Positions 54,446 through 64,000 of a stretch of DNA of 64,000 bases are shown piece by piece; the stretch's first letter is position 1; each line of letters opens with the position of its first letter. The DNA is from Notospermus geniculatus (lineage: Eukaryota > Nemertea > Pilidiophora > Heteronemertea > Lineidae), in assembly GCA_002633025.1 (NCBI GenBank), contig NMRB01000331.1:51551-115550 (forward strand). The letters run 5' to 3'. Under the pieces are notes generated by a model, which was given only the letters and a program-made list of their open reading frames with translations, made no database searches and was not told where the DNA came from. The translations under genes were made by a program, and so were the position numbers.

Positions 54446-54505
54446 AAGTCGTCTGCGAATTTCGCAAATTTTCGACCCCAACCGGGGTCTTCCTCAGGCA
54501 CTTTC
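54446..54505 (-). ncRNA. Hammerhead-ribozyme-like motif, best copy
   Basis: Minus strand, in order: GAAAGTGC (54505-54498), CTGAGGA (54497-54491), extra A, GACCCC/GGGGTC stem II with loop GGTT (54489-54474), GAA (54473-54471), stem III AATTT-GCG-AAATT (54470-54458, 5 bp), C17 at 54457, then GCAGACGACTT. UGC and GCA close stem I beside the core; an asymmetric bulge GACGA then precedes CUU opposite AAG. This matches type I hammerhead architecture and all invariant core bases, apart from the inserted A. Activity is unproven. Confidence 0.5.
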
Positions 54506-54552
54506 AAGTGGAGATCCCCGGGATACATTCTTCACTTCTGGGATCTCTACTA

Positions 54553-54616
54553 GAAAGTGCCGGAGGAAGACCCCGGTTGGGGTCGAAAATTTGCGAAATT
54601 CGCAGACGACTTTATG
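54553..54616 (+). ncRNA. Hammerhead-ribozyme-like motif, core-mutated partner
   Basis: Same order as the minus-strand copy, with C17 at 54601. The invariant U4 is G (CGGAGGA), so the motif should be inactive. Confidence 0.35.
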
Positions 54617-54651
54617 TTTACTATCATTTTGTGTGTCGGTTTTTGTCCTCT

Positions 54652-56016
54652 ATGTTGATATTTTTGATATTAGATATTTGATATTTTGATATTAGAGGAG
54701 ACTCAATATGCCCTCAGTATGCCTTAGCCCATAGGAGCCTTTGCTCAAAAACCATCGCTTTTTTACAAGTGCTTAATCATCAAAGTTGACAAGAAGATTT
54801 CTTGAAATGCTATGGGTTTCATCTGCGGAAAACTGCAGTTAGATATCTAAGGGTGAAAAACACAAGGTCACACTTGCTTCAGGATTAGCACCTGTCTCCA
54901 GATTACTATCATTGACAACAAATGTGTCCCTTGATAAGCAATGCGGGTATCATAATAACTGCCATTCTGCAAATATGTGGAATCATTCATTAGTTTGAAA
55001 TATGAATTAGAATGCATGAGTTTTCTTTGAAATTTGAAATAATTTTACCTTTTGCTGTGCGATTTGAATATTATGAGGGAAAAAAGAAAATTCGGACTAT
55101 TCATCAGTTCTTTTCGCACCACCTCCGAGCGATTAAAATTTATTTCAACCAACCAATGCAAATAAGAAAACATTACATTCTATTGATAGAAATATTGTCC
55201 CAGTAAAGCATCAATTCAGACTTTAAACGCACAACTAATTTAACTTTCATGGACCCAATTTAAAAACCCAAGAGGTTCATCCTCGGGTAAATAGAACGTC
55301 TGACCTTACCAACAAGTGGGTCGGAGCTATTAAGGTATAATAATTGAGCAAATATACCAGATAGAGTTTGTTGACCGTAACATGTAGAAATTGTTTAAGA
55401 TGTGCCATTCAGAGTTATGAAGTGGAACGCCTTTGTGTCAATATAAGTTTGGAAGATGTTTTGGATGGATTGAAACTCGAATGCGAGTCCGACTGCTGAA
55501 GCATGGTTTATAAATTTTGAGACTTATACATGTAGTTCCTGAAATCGAAGTGTCTTTCCCCGTCCCTGCTGTTCATTTTTTCTGTACAAAAAGAAATCTC
55601 TTTTGCCTGAAGAATAGTCCAATCCGAAAACGTCAACACAGGATAGGATCCGATGTTTTCTTCTTGGCTCGCTTTGTATTGACGTTAGATGGCACCACCT
55701 TACAGGGTTCGAGCCTGGCCCGACTCATTAGAGAACTAGTGTACGCGTAGTCCATACATGCGTTGCAATGCACTACTAAATTTTACGAATGTATTAGTAT
55801 TATGTAGCTATTATTTTCACATGGCTCACACGGGGATATTTTAGGGAGATCATCAGGAATGACTGGACCACTCCATGAACAAATATGAAAATATCTGCCC
55901 ATTGTACCCGACGACAAATTAAAATTATACACTAGTGCATAATGTATTGCACTTTTATCAACACTATAAACATCCCTCTCTCCATCTGTGCCTGCATCAG
56001 AAAAACAAATGGCTCA
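54652..56016. other. unassigned intergenic stretch
   Basis: AT-rich. Frames at 55012-55206 and 55517-55750 have no recognised motif. Confidence 0.35.
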
Positions 56017-56024
56017 CCTACGAC

Positions 56025-56350
56025 GGGGTTGGTCCTAAACCTGGCACTGGCACTGGCACTGGTATCATATTATGGCCAGAAATCATGAAAAAATTGTATA
56101 TTTACGTAACAGTTATTGTTTTGGAAGATAATAGGGCCAACCAGTTTAACATGGATCAATTATGTTGAAAATAATTTTAAATTTTTTTTCTAGTTTTTTT
56201 AGATTTTTCAACATAATTGATTCATGCTAAACTGGTTGGCCCTATTATCTTCCAAAATAATAGCTGTTAGGTAATATACCCTTTTTCATGATTTCTGACC
56301 ATAATATGATGCCAGTGCCAGTGCCAGTGCCAGGTTTAGAACCAACCCCA
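56025..56350. mobile_element. Foldback element with 8-9-bp target duplication
   Basis: Arms of about 140 bp start GGGGTTGGT and end ACCAACCCC. CCTACGACG flanks both sides (56017-56025 and 56351-56359). Each arm contains three tandem hexamers (GGCACT left, CCAGTG right) and the long pair ATAATAGGGCCAACCAGTTT and complement. The loop is T-rich. Confidence 0.85.
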
Positions 56351-56359
56351 CCTACGACG

Positions 56360-57189
56360 CACTACCTAAGGGTGTCCTGAACAGGACGATGATTTGAAAC
56401 CTTCAGGAAACTTTCATCCACACAGTACCTAGCGAGGAGACAAAATATACACCATAGTTCTCTATTGTGTGTTCAAATTTCTATCAAACTAATACCACAT
56501 GAGTGGGATGCTGCCTGATTTTCACAACTGGAGGAATCGTGTTTCGTTATCAACATCAGTCCAGTAGGTATCAGAATCTCCCATACACAACTGATAGATC
56601 CACGCCGTGGCGTGCATTATCTGTCACCCGATCTACAGGTCGTTGTTTTATAGAAACCCGCAGATATTTCGTGAACTATCGCCTTGAAATTATAGCCTAG
56701 CTCTGCACTATAGAGAACCTAAGGTATCATTAGGTCCGAGGTGGAGCAAGGGGTAATTGGGCTGGCTCACGTTACCATTGTGAAACTGCAGCAATTTGAA
56801 AACAAAATCATCAGCTCTCCAAGAATCGGTATACGAAGTATGTTATTTTCATATAATTGGTCTATGAGAAGAATATCGCGAATGTTTCGTCGTCTACTGG
56901 TTTTCACACAAAGAGAAACGGCCGTGAATATGAAGCATAATCACCGGTGCCACTATGTACTTTGCTTTGTTTCTTCAATGGCGTTTGTCAAAGGACGGGT
57001 CAAGTTCCCGCGCCCTGCCCACCGTCGCTTGCGGCTACGAGGGTATGCACGCGTTATAGTATTTCCTGGGCGCGCCGTTAGAGGTCACTCTAGGACAATG
57101 TAGTCGTGGCATTTGAAAACATTAGAACCACAGCGCTAAAGCTCCCAAAAGCAATACATGTAATTTAATTAGACTTGACCGTACATGTA
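56360..57189. other. unassigned intergenic stretch
   Basis: A 120-codon frame at 56741-57103 is Arg/Phe-rich without a recognised domain and is not called as a gene. Confidence 0.3.
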
Positions 57190-57521
57190 CACTGTTAGAA
57201 ATAACAGAAGATTTTACAGAAAATCTGTGCAGCAGAGTCCCCAGCACGGATCGGTAAAATTACAGACTTGATCTGTAAAATTACAGACTTAAATAAGTGT
57301 TAACAGAGACTTGACTTGAGGCTGACCAAATTATATTTTCATACTGCCCTCAGAAGGCATCATAATGGGATGTCCAATGGAGTCCAACCAATACAGGAAA
57401 ACATGAATCATACCATAAAAAAATATGTAATTTTACAGAAAGTGCTGGGGACTCTGCTGCAGGCAATTTCTGTAAAATTACTGCAAAATTACTACTGTAA
57501 AATTAATATTTTTTAACAGTG
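57190..57521. mobile_element. MITE with CACTGTTAGAAAT termini, copy 2
   Basis: Left CACTGTTAGAAATAACAGAA, right TTTTTAACAGTG. Aligns end to end with 33237-33569 in the same orientation, with scattered substitutions. Confidence 0.9.
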
Positions 57522-58698
57522 ATGAAAATATCTGTAATGAATGAAATAGAAATTCAATCAAAGATGATGAATACCATTTCTTCTTAAGATATCCATCGCT
57601 AAATAATCTCCAACAAATAAATTACCAAAGCTTTTAAAATCACATAGATAGATCAAATTAAAAGGTTTAGTAAAGTTAGTTAATTTTAAAAAAGGTTAGT
57701 AAATTGTAAAAGAAAAGAACGCCAACTTCCAGAATGTTTTATTTTCTTGGATTGAATTTAATGACCTGAAACTGGAGCAGGAAATTAACGGTTAGGTAGA
57801 AAATTTAGGTACACGTACGAAGGAGTCAAGGACAAGATTGGTCCTTTTTGAGATAGAAACCTTACGGAAGGAAAGATAATTTATCATCGGAAAAGCGATC
57901 TGTTTACGATGGCCATTTTTTCTCAAAGCATTCATCGGCATCAATCGGAGCAGTCAGCCGCGCATATTGCCAACAGATGGCAGCAAAGTTCTAGCGGACC
58001 AATGTGCAGGAAAATCTACGTGATTGCTGCTCGACCAATAATGACTGGGTCCGCTATATGCATTGAATTGGGCCGTAGTGACACCTATTGGTCAATTCGC
58101 TGACAGCTCCTATTCTACTACTTTTTGTAAGTTTTCTACCGGATAAAGTAAACTCAATTACTTCTGTCTTTAATAAAAAACAAAGATTTTCAATTAAGCT
58201 CCAAATTTGACTCTGCACTGACTATATGATGTAAAATCTACAATGCACTGCACTGTGGATTTGCACTGTGCACAAGGCGTGTATTGGTACATACTTCGTG
58301 CGCACGTTTATGTGTATCATGACATTTGCTGCAGAGGTCAAACTGTGCCATACTCATCACTTGGCCTTTGTCATCTGCAGGTAAGCCCCGAGGGTGAGAA
58401 TCTAGGTAAGCAAATATCATATCTATAGTCTATAAATGAGGGTCGCAATCATTGTCATAAGGGGTGGGCTAATAACACGTTACTTGATGCCAAAGTCTGT
58501 TTTATTATAAGGTAACCGAAACTCTGTTTTGAATGGCCGTGATTGACAGGTCGTGCTGTACGAGTTTTTTCAGGGTTGCGATGATCCGTTTTGATTATGT
58601 TGTATATGACCTTTGTGTTGTTGGCTGTCATTGTCAGGTTTCAAAGCTTGCTGGATGCATTCGTTGTGATTTCAAACTTCCGCAGACGACATGTTCTA
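57522..58698. other. unassigned intergenic stretch
   Basis: A GCAG followed by GTAAGC near 58378-58385 is a good splice-donor word at the end of an open plus-strand frame (58243-58428). The opposite strand carries a Cys/His-rich frame. Neither is recognisable. Confidence 0.2.
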
Positions 58699-58847
58699 TA
58701 GTCGGCCATGACAGCTCAGACGGGGTAAACAAACCTTGGCCTAGTGCATTTGTACAATTGGCTCCTGTGCTTACGGTCTGTACAATGCACTAGGCCCAGG
58801 TTTGTTTACCCCTTTTGACCTGTCATGGCCGACTTTAGGATGTCTAT
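58699..58847. mobile_element. Foldback MITE, copy 2 of family at 9.8 kb
   Basis: AGTCGGCCATGACAGCTCAG and the matching right arm (CCTGTCATGGCCGACTTTAG) flank GCCTAGTGCATTTGTA and its complement. The interior GGCTCCTGTGCTTACGGTCT equals that of copy 1. Confidence 0.85.
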
Positions 58848-58939
58848 TCCTAAAGAGCTGGGTAAAAGATACATTCCTAAGGCCGACTGCAGATCTTAGA
58901 CTTTTTGAGTCCTACCTTTAGACCTAGAAGAAGTTACCG

Positions 58940-59176
58940 TTGGCTGGTATTCATAAAATTTAGCAAATGCTTTTACTTAATAAGATTTGCACAACAGTGT
59001 CCAATGTAAATGTACTACAAAATTTAAAGTAAAAGCATTTGCCAGCTTTAATAAACATCAGCCATTGGCTGGTATTCATAAAAGTTAGCAAATGCTTTTA
59101 CATGTACTTAAGATTTACACAGCAGTTTCCAATGTAAATGTAGTTCAAAAAGAATTTGCTAGCTTTAATGAATACA
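58940..59176. mobile_element. Two tandem MITEs of the GGTATTCATAAAAGTTAGC family
   Basis: One copy runs 58940-59064 and the next begins directly at 59065 with TTGGCTGGTATTCATAAAAG. Both carry GCAAATGCTTTTAC and TCCAATGTAAATGTA. The second is shortened before its right end. Confidence 0.8.
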
Positions 59177-60349
59177 ATATATAATCTATCATGGAAGGGT
59201 TATGTCTGGCATTCAGGTTAGTAAGGATTAGTAGTATCTATTATGGAAGGGTTAGCCCAGAAAGTTTGGGGGTCGGGTCAACATTATTCATCATGTGCAA
59301 TCGACCCTTTCTTCAGCCCAACCAGACCTGAGGTGACATATTTGATAAAAATTCCCTTTAACGTTCGAAAGAATATTTCACGAACTTTTTGTCAACTTTT
59401 TAGCGCAACGACGCGGATGACAGGGTTGTACCCTCATGAAGGATGTCACTTTGCCGACAACGGACTTTCCAAAGGAAGAGGAACTGGCAGTTAAAGCCAA
59501 ATAATTTATTATCGAATATCGAACTTAAAAGTTCCACTCAAAGCGGAGGAAGGAGCTGAGGTGCGCGCGCATCAGAGCTGCATAAACACGCCCCAGGACA
59601 CGGGTACATTACGCTTTTAGCCGCCATATACAATTAGTAGGTAGAACTCGGGGCGGTGTGCTGGGCGGTTAGGGAGAAGCAAGGGAGAGTCCTACCCAGC
59701 TATCAAGGACAATAGAAGAGGTTTTGATTGCATAACCCATCTCTGTCTGCCCATGGTTCCATCTGTCAGTATATTGCTCGGAATGCCCCCTAGTGCCGCC
59801 CAGGGTGACTAGCATACGGCCACCCCACTAAGAACCTTAAGGGATACCGTCCAGGGCATCATTAAAGAGCACCTCGCTGCGACCCATAATTAATAACCCC
59901 ATCCAAGCTATTAAATGTGATATTTCCTATTGTTGTAAGCGTTAACTTAACTTGTCTCTTTCGTGTCTCCTTTCGCGGAGAGTTTTGTCGTTGTCAGGCG
60001 CGGTAGAATAGTTTTGTTTAATCACGGTAGGGGGCGTGATAGCTCCGAGCTTTATAAACCTAATCAAATTAAGTTTGTTGCTTCTCTCTCGCTAATGAGG
60101 CGAGAAATGTCATCGCCATCTTTGTTGATGAAAAAGAGATGCACACCCTTCATTACAGTCACTTTTCGATGAACTTGGAATGGCCGTAGGCCGGGGTGTG
60201 GTCAACATTGCTACACGCGATGGAAGAAAATAGTATGTTTTTCTCTCTCAGCATTCGATTATAGGACCATAATGCATAAGCAAGCTTGCCTACATCAATT
60301 TTTGAACTAATTTAATTGAAATGTTTTCAATAAGATTCAGAGCATTATT
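59177..60349. other. unassigned intergenic stretch
   Basis: Mixed composition. Frames at 59243-59494 and 59963-60172 without motifs. Confidence 0.3.
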
Positions 60350-60800
60350 GGAGTCATCTCATAACACAGCATTATTGTAGTCAACTGATTTTACAGCATT
60401 ATTGTACATGTAGTCAGCTGATTCCACAGCATTATTGTAGTCAGCTGATTTTAAAGCATTATCGTAGTCAGCTGATCCACAGTATTATTGTAGTCAGCTG
60501 ATTTTAAAGCATTATCGTAGTCAGCTGATTCCACAGTATTATAGTAGCCAGCTGATTTAAAGCTTTATTGTAGTCATCTGATTCCACAGCATTATAGTAG
60601 TCAGCTGATTCCATAGTATTATAGTAATCAACTGATTTTAAAGCATTACTGTAGTCATCTGATTCCACAGCATTATAGTAGTCATCTGATTCCACAGCAT
60701 TATCGTAGTCAGCTGATTTTACAGCATTATTGTAGTCAGCTGATTCCACAGCATTATTGTAGTCAACTGATTTTACAGCCTTACTGTAGTCGGCTGATTA
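60350..60800. repeat. 27-bp minisatellite, about seventeen copies
   Basis: GATTCCACAGCATTATTGTA plus GTCAGCT repeats with substitutions. On the minus strand the period is nine codons, giving repeats such as ESADYNNAV open over 60504-60749 (and to a TAA near 60797). In-frame periodicity alone is not evidence of translation; the frame is lost near 60530. Confidence 0.95.
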
Positions 60801-61565
60801 GCCTAGTCTTTATTGTCATCAGTCTGACCAGAAACTTCTTTCGGGATCTTCAGATGCAGCTCCTGCAGTTTTCACTACTACAGACAGGTTTTGCCGTGAC
60901 TCTTAACTCAACTGGCCATCGTCCCCTCGGTCAGTCGGACACGTAAGCTCCTCTACAATTGCGCTTCAGTGCTCCCTAATAAAGAGGGGTCGCTCGTCAT
61001 GTTATATGGTCCAGCCCAGTAAGGCCACCATAGAAAACTAGGAGCTAATCACCATCCTTCCGACATGCAAGACTTACATGTAGACAATTTCGAATTGGAA
61101 AATTCGACCCACAGGACATGCTTCTTCCGTCCTTGGGGCGACAAATCTTAATAAAATCTCTGGTAAAACCAAATTTCATTGGATATCTGAAAATCGTCGT
61201 CAGAATTGTGAAAATTATTCGATTACAATTATTTTCTTCCGTCACGACTCGCCGGTGTATATCGTGACCGGTTATTAAAAGATCATTTTAAATTTAACGA
61301 GATTTTAAGTGCAGTTTCGATTATTGTATCGGGCAGTGAAAGCTGGTTTCGATGCGAAAAAAGGAGTGGAGAAAAAGGAACAGTTTAACTGTCAAAAAAA
61401 GATTCTTGGAGGAAAGAACTCGCAATTTGAAACCTGAAGTGATTTTTCCGCCCATTTTTATTCTAAATGTCTATATTTATAGGCTTTTCATGTCCATTTC
61501 ACTTCAAAGTGTGGTGGACAAATTGATTTCTCAGGAGTTTTAATTTCCTTCTTTGTGTCTAGCAA
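60801..61565. other. unassigned intergenic stretch
   Basis: No gene or repeat identified. Confidence 0.4.
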
Positions 61566-62220
61566 TTTTTCATTCTGTTCATGAATCTGACCAAAAGGCC
61601 AAAGGGATTGACTTCAAATTTTCTGATGATGTTCATCTTACTCATATCTAGTGCGGAAAGAAAGGAATTTTGATTATGTTAAAGATTTCGATGATTTTGA
61701 AGCGATTTTTGATGAATATAGCATGTTTTCGGTATTCATTCTGTTTTCATTCTGTTCACGAATTTGACCAAACGGCCAAAGGGATCGACTTCAAATTTTC
61801 TGATGATGTTCATCTTACTCATATCTAGTGCGGAAAGAAAGGATTTTTGATTATGTTAAAGATTTCGATGATTTTGAAGCGATTTTTGATGAATATAGGA
61901 TGTTTTCGGTATTCATTCTGTTTTCAATTCTGTTCACGAATCTGACCAAACGGTCAAAGGGATCGACTTCAAATTTTCTGATTATGTTTGTCTTACTAAT
62001 ATCTATTGCGGAAAGAAAGGAATTTTCATTATTATACAAATTAACCCTTTATTTGCCATTTATCTCTTTTTCTTGCAGTTTTTCACTCTGTTCACCAATC
62101 TGACCAAACGGCCAGAGGGATCGACTTCCAATTTTCCGATTATGATCATCTTACTCATATCCAAATGGGAAAGAAAGGAATTGTCATTATCTTAAAGATT
62201 TTGGTGATTTTGAAGCGATT
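61566..62220 (+). repeat. 178-bp tandem repeat, four copies
   Basis: CTGTTCA followed by CTGACCAAACGG and AAAGGGATCGACTTC marks each unit, at about 61575, 61752, 61930 and 62088. Units 1-3 also share GCGGAAAGAAAGGAATTTTG and GATTTTGAAGCGATTTTTGA. Unit 3 is shortened before unit 4. Confidence 0.9.
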
Positions 62221-62532
62221 TTTTATCGAGTTTTGGAGCCTTATTTCCTGCAAATATGACACTGCAATTCAACTCCAAAGGCTTGATTGTAGACAGGTAT
62301 TGAGTCCAGTGAGAATCGATCCAGTGACCAGTGGGAGAATTTGGCCAGGCCTGGCCCTCCCAAGGTCCCCATCATGAAGAACATGCCCGACAAGTGTAAA
62401 ATTTTCGTACATATAACTTCCGTGGAGGAGGCAAAATTGTAAATACAGGTAGGGCTAATTGCTATGTATAGCAGGTTCCAGGCGTCCATGCCAAGAGGTT
62501 TTTTTATATATCTACATTATAAATTCCGTGGG
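62221..62532. other. unassigned intergenic stretch
   Basis: Nothing identified. Confidence 0.4.
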
Positions 62533-62577
62533 CCCAAGATACAGAAAAGCACAAAATTGACACACAAAATGATAATA
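62533..62577. mobile_element. Short end of the ribozyme-bearing family
   Basis: CCAAGATACAGAAAAGCACA then ATTGACACACAAAATGATAA is identical to the left outer arm at 47069-47112 and then breaks off. Confidence 0.7.
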
Positions 62578-62639
62578 ACACCCTGGATGATCAATTTCTG
62601 TTAAGCTGAGGGTTGCTGTTAAACTGAGTTGATGCTCGT

Positions 62640-62724
62640 AGTTAATCTGAGTTAAAATGGCGGATTTTCAACTCGGGGGGGGGGGACATTAGCCCCCTGC
62701 CCCCCCCCGCTAGCTACGCCCCTG
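62640..62724 (-). mobile_element. Possible hAT-type element end
   Basis: On the minus strand the end reads CAGGGGCGTAGCTAGCGGGG, a terminus type seen in many animal hAT elements. The body includes G- and C-runs and CCGCCATTTTAACTCAG. The other end was not located. Confidence 0.4.
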
Positions 62725-63943
62725 ATACAGATTCATGCCGAAGGAAAGACGACCATATGCATACACAATGCAGGTGTACACAGTACAAATACGTTGAACA
62801 TATGTCTTATACAACAATTACAGTCATTGAACAAAGCAAACTGGTCCTACCTCTTCCATTCTTGGTGAATTTGCGGTCAAGGTCCGGTGTTTCTTCCGAT
62901 AAAATTGGGTATGCTTCCGCAACAAACACAAACAAGAAACGAAAGTCGTTCGACAAAGGGTAAGTCCGACTATCCAAGGTAGTTGAACCCTCCTGACAGT
63001 TTGTCTGGACCAATGTTGGCAAATGTCGAAAATCACACAGGGAAATTGTCCGATTTTAGCCCCACCCCGGGGTACGACTGGTCGGGTAGAGAACTTACGG
63101 ATAACTAACCATGGCGCTTCAACCACGCTTAAACATCAACCATATCACTTTCCTCCTCCGTAACTGACCTCCGGAGCCTTTTGTCTGGGGGATGAAGATA
63201 CGGACTCGTGTCGCCTCAGACGCTGAGACTACCCTCAAAATTCTAGCACAGGGTACGCTCTCAGTAATTGCAATGGTGAATTTATAACCGATACTAATAA
63301 CACAGCTTGTGTTCTACGCTTCCCAGCCAAAGGGCTGCGTGTCCGCGTGCTATTTCCATACGAATCGTTCACCCGCGGGAATTCTGTCCCTCCGTTACAA
63401 ATAATACCCTTCGCTTGGTAATTGTAGGGTGATAGAGATCGGATGTGGAATCTTGGAGGAAATTATCCGAAGCTTGCCAACGTCATGTTTGATTGAGTTT
63501 GAATTTCAATTTAGGCACCCCTTATGAGCCATTTCACTTAATCACTGCTTATTCTGTTGTAGATTTGCGTCCACCGCGACTGCAGGCTGGGATGGCCGTC
63601 GGAGAATTTGACCAAGGATACTAAAAGAAAAGAATTGTGATAATAAAGGGACGTTTGGTTTCTAGTCATGTTTGAGGATTTGAAAGAGAAGTTTGCTTTC
63701 ATGTCATCTCTGAGAATTTGAAAGTTAAGTCACATGGAGATCTTCGAAAAATCGTTAATATCAACCCCCTCCAACTGGACTCACTCAGTACAACATGTAA
63801 TTTCACCGAGTCTTCAGTAAATTACGTCTCAAATATCGAGGACTTGACCTGAAGGAGGATCCGACAACGAAAATCGAATATCGGTTGTGTTGCTGTTGAA
63901 AAGTTCTGCTGGTCAGGGAACGGATTAAGAACAATGAAAACCG
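62725..63943. other. unassigned intergenic stretch
   Basis: Overlapping short frames (62757-63126) on both strands lack motifs. Nothing else. Confidence 0.3.
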
Positions 63944-64000
63944 CATAGTAGCCAGCATCGGCGGGGACATAGGGGACATAGTAGCCAGCATCGGCGGGGA
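63944..64000. repeat. Start of a tandem array cut by the window edge
   Basis: CATAGTAGCCAGCATCGGCG followed by GGGACATA repeats at 63945 and 63977. The array continues past the window. Confidence 0.75.

Larger units (their letters stand above)
54431..54651. mobile_element. Ribozyme-bearing foldback, copy 5 (best preserved)
   Basis: The left arm (AGTAAACATAAGTCGTCTGC to GGCACTTTC) and the right arm (GAAAGTGC to CATTTTGTGTGTCGG) pair almost perfectly. The centre is GGAGATCCCCGGGATACATT, then TTCACTTCTGGGATCTCT. Each arm holds one ribozyme-like core on the outward-facing strand. It looks like two family units joined head to head. Confidence 0.85.

Noticed and set aside
58238-58428. Cys/His-rich minus-strand peptide as a zinc finger
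   Set aside because: The CSKCHD..H..HEVC spacing matches no standard finger, and the opposite strand is equally open.

Overview
The window looks like a repeat-dense, gene-poor piece of an invertebrate animal genome, probably marine. It is AT-rich and has no long open reading frames or operon-like spacing. It carries one intact eukaryotic tRNA-Ile gene with a pol III terminator, tRNA-derived SINE pieces, many miniature inverted-repeat (foldback) elements, minisatellites, and frequent TACATGTA-type palindromes. It also holds one assembly gap (38411-38605) and two single N positions beside G-runs. No complete protein gene could be supported; the coding calls are fragments or low-confidence exons.

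Layout. 1-12 kb: an 8-bp-TSD foldback (221-953), a hairpin-bearing minisatellite (1481-1870), small MITEs, an 88-nt hairpin (6368-6455), a CpG-richer unassigned stretch (about 7.7-9.6 kb), a MITE (9824-10002) and the first ribozyme-bearing foldback (11313-11508). 12-27 kb: two more ribozyme-bearing foldbacks, a LINE tail nested in a foldback, MITE-in-MITE, a 60-bp triplication and a tRNA-derived SINE. 27-38 kb: paired MITEs, segmental duplications, a TGTTGAA-rich array and the tRNA gene. 38-43 kb: a TnpB/Fanzor-like C-terminal fragment against the gap, a GACAC minisatellite, a possible promoter and first exon of a mitochondrial protein, and an RT fossil. 43-64 kb: more foldbacks, several minisatellites, a 178-bp tandem array and the start of another array at the right edge.

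Two systems stand out. First, five foldback loci (near 11.4, 15.3, 24.8, 51.7 and 54.5 kb) share a core that can be drawn as a type I hammerhead ribozyme: CUGAGGA, a 6-bp stem II, GAA, a short stem III, then UC at the cleavage position. A separate 71-bp insertion of the same family at 27138-27208 has a 13-bp target duplication and starts at the nucleotide where that ribozyme would cut. This fits a Penelope-like or retrozyme-like element whose 5' end is set by self-cleavage. Second, the minus strand at 38242-38410 encodes the end of a TnpB/Fanzor-type RNA-guided nuclease (CPSC zinc-ribbon half and DRDLNGA). A 13-bp hairpin lies about 20 nt past the stop, where a guide-RNA scaffold would be expected.

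The rest is best read as non-autonomous transposons inserting into one another and into tandem repeats, with intergenic DNA between them that holds only weak hints of promoters, exons or enhancers.
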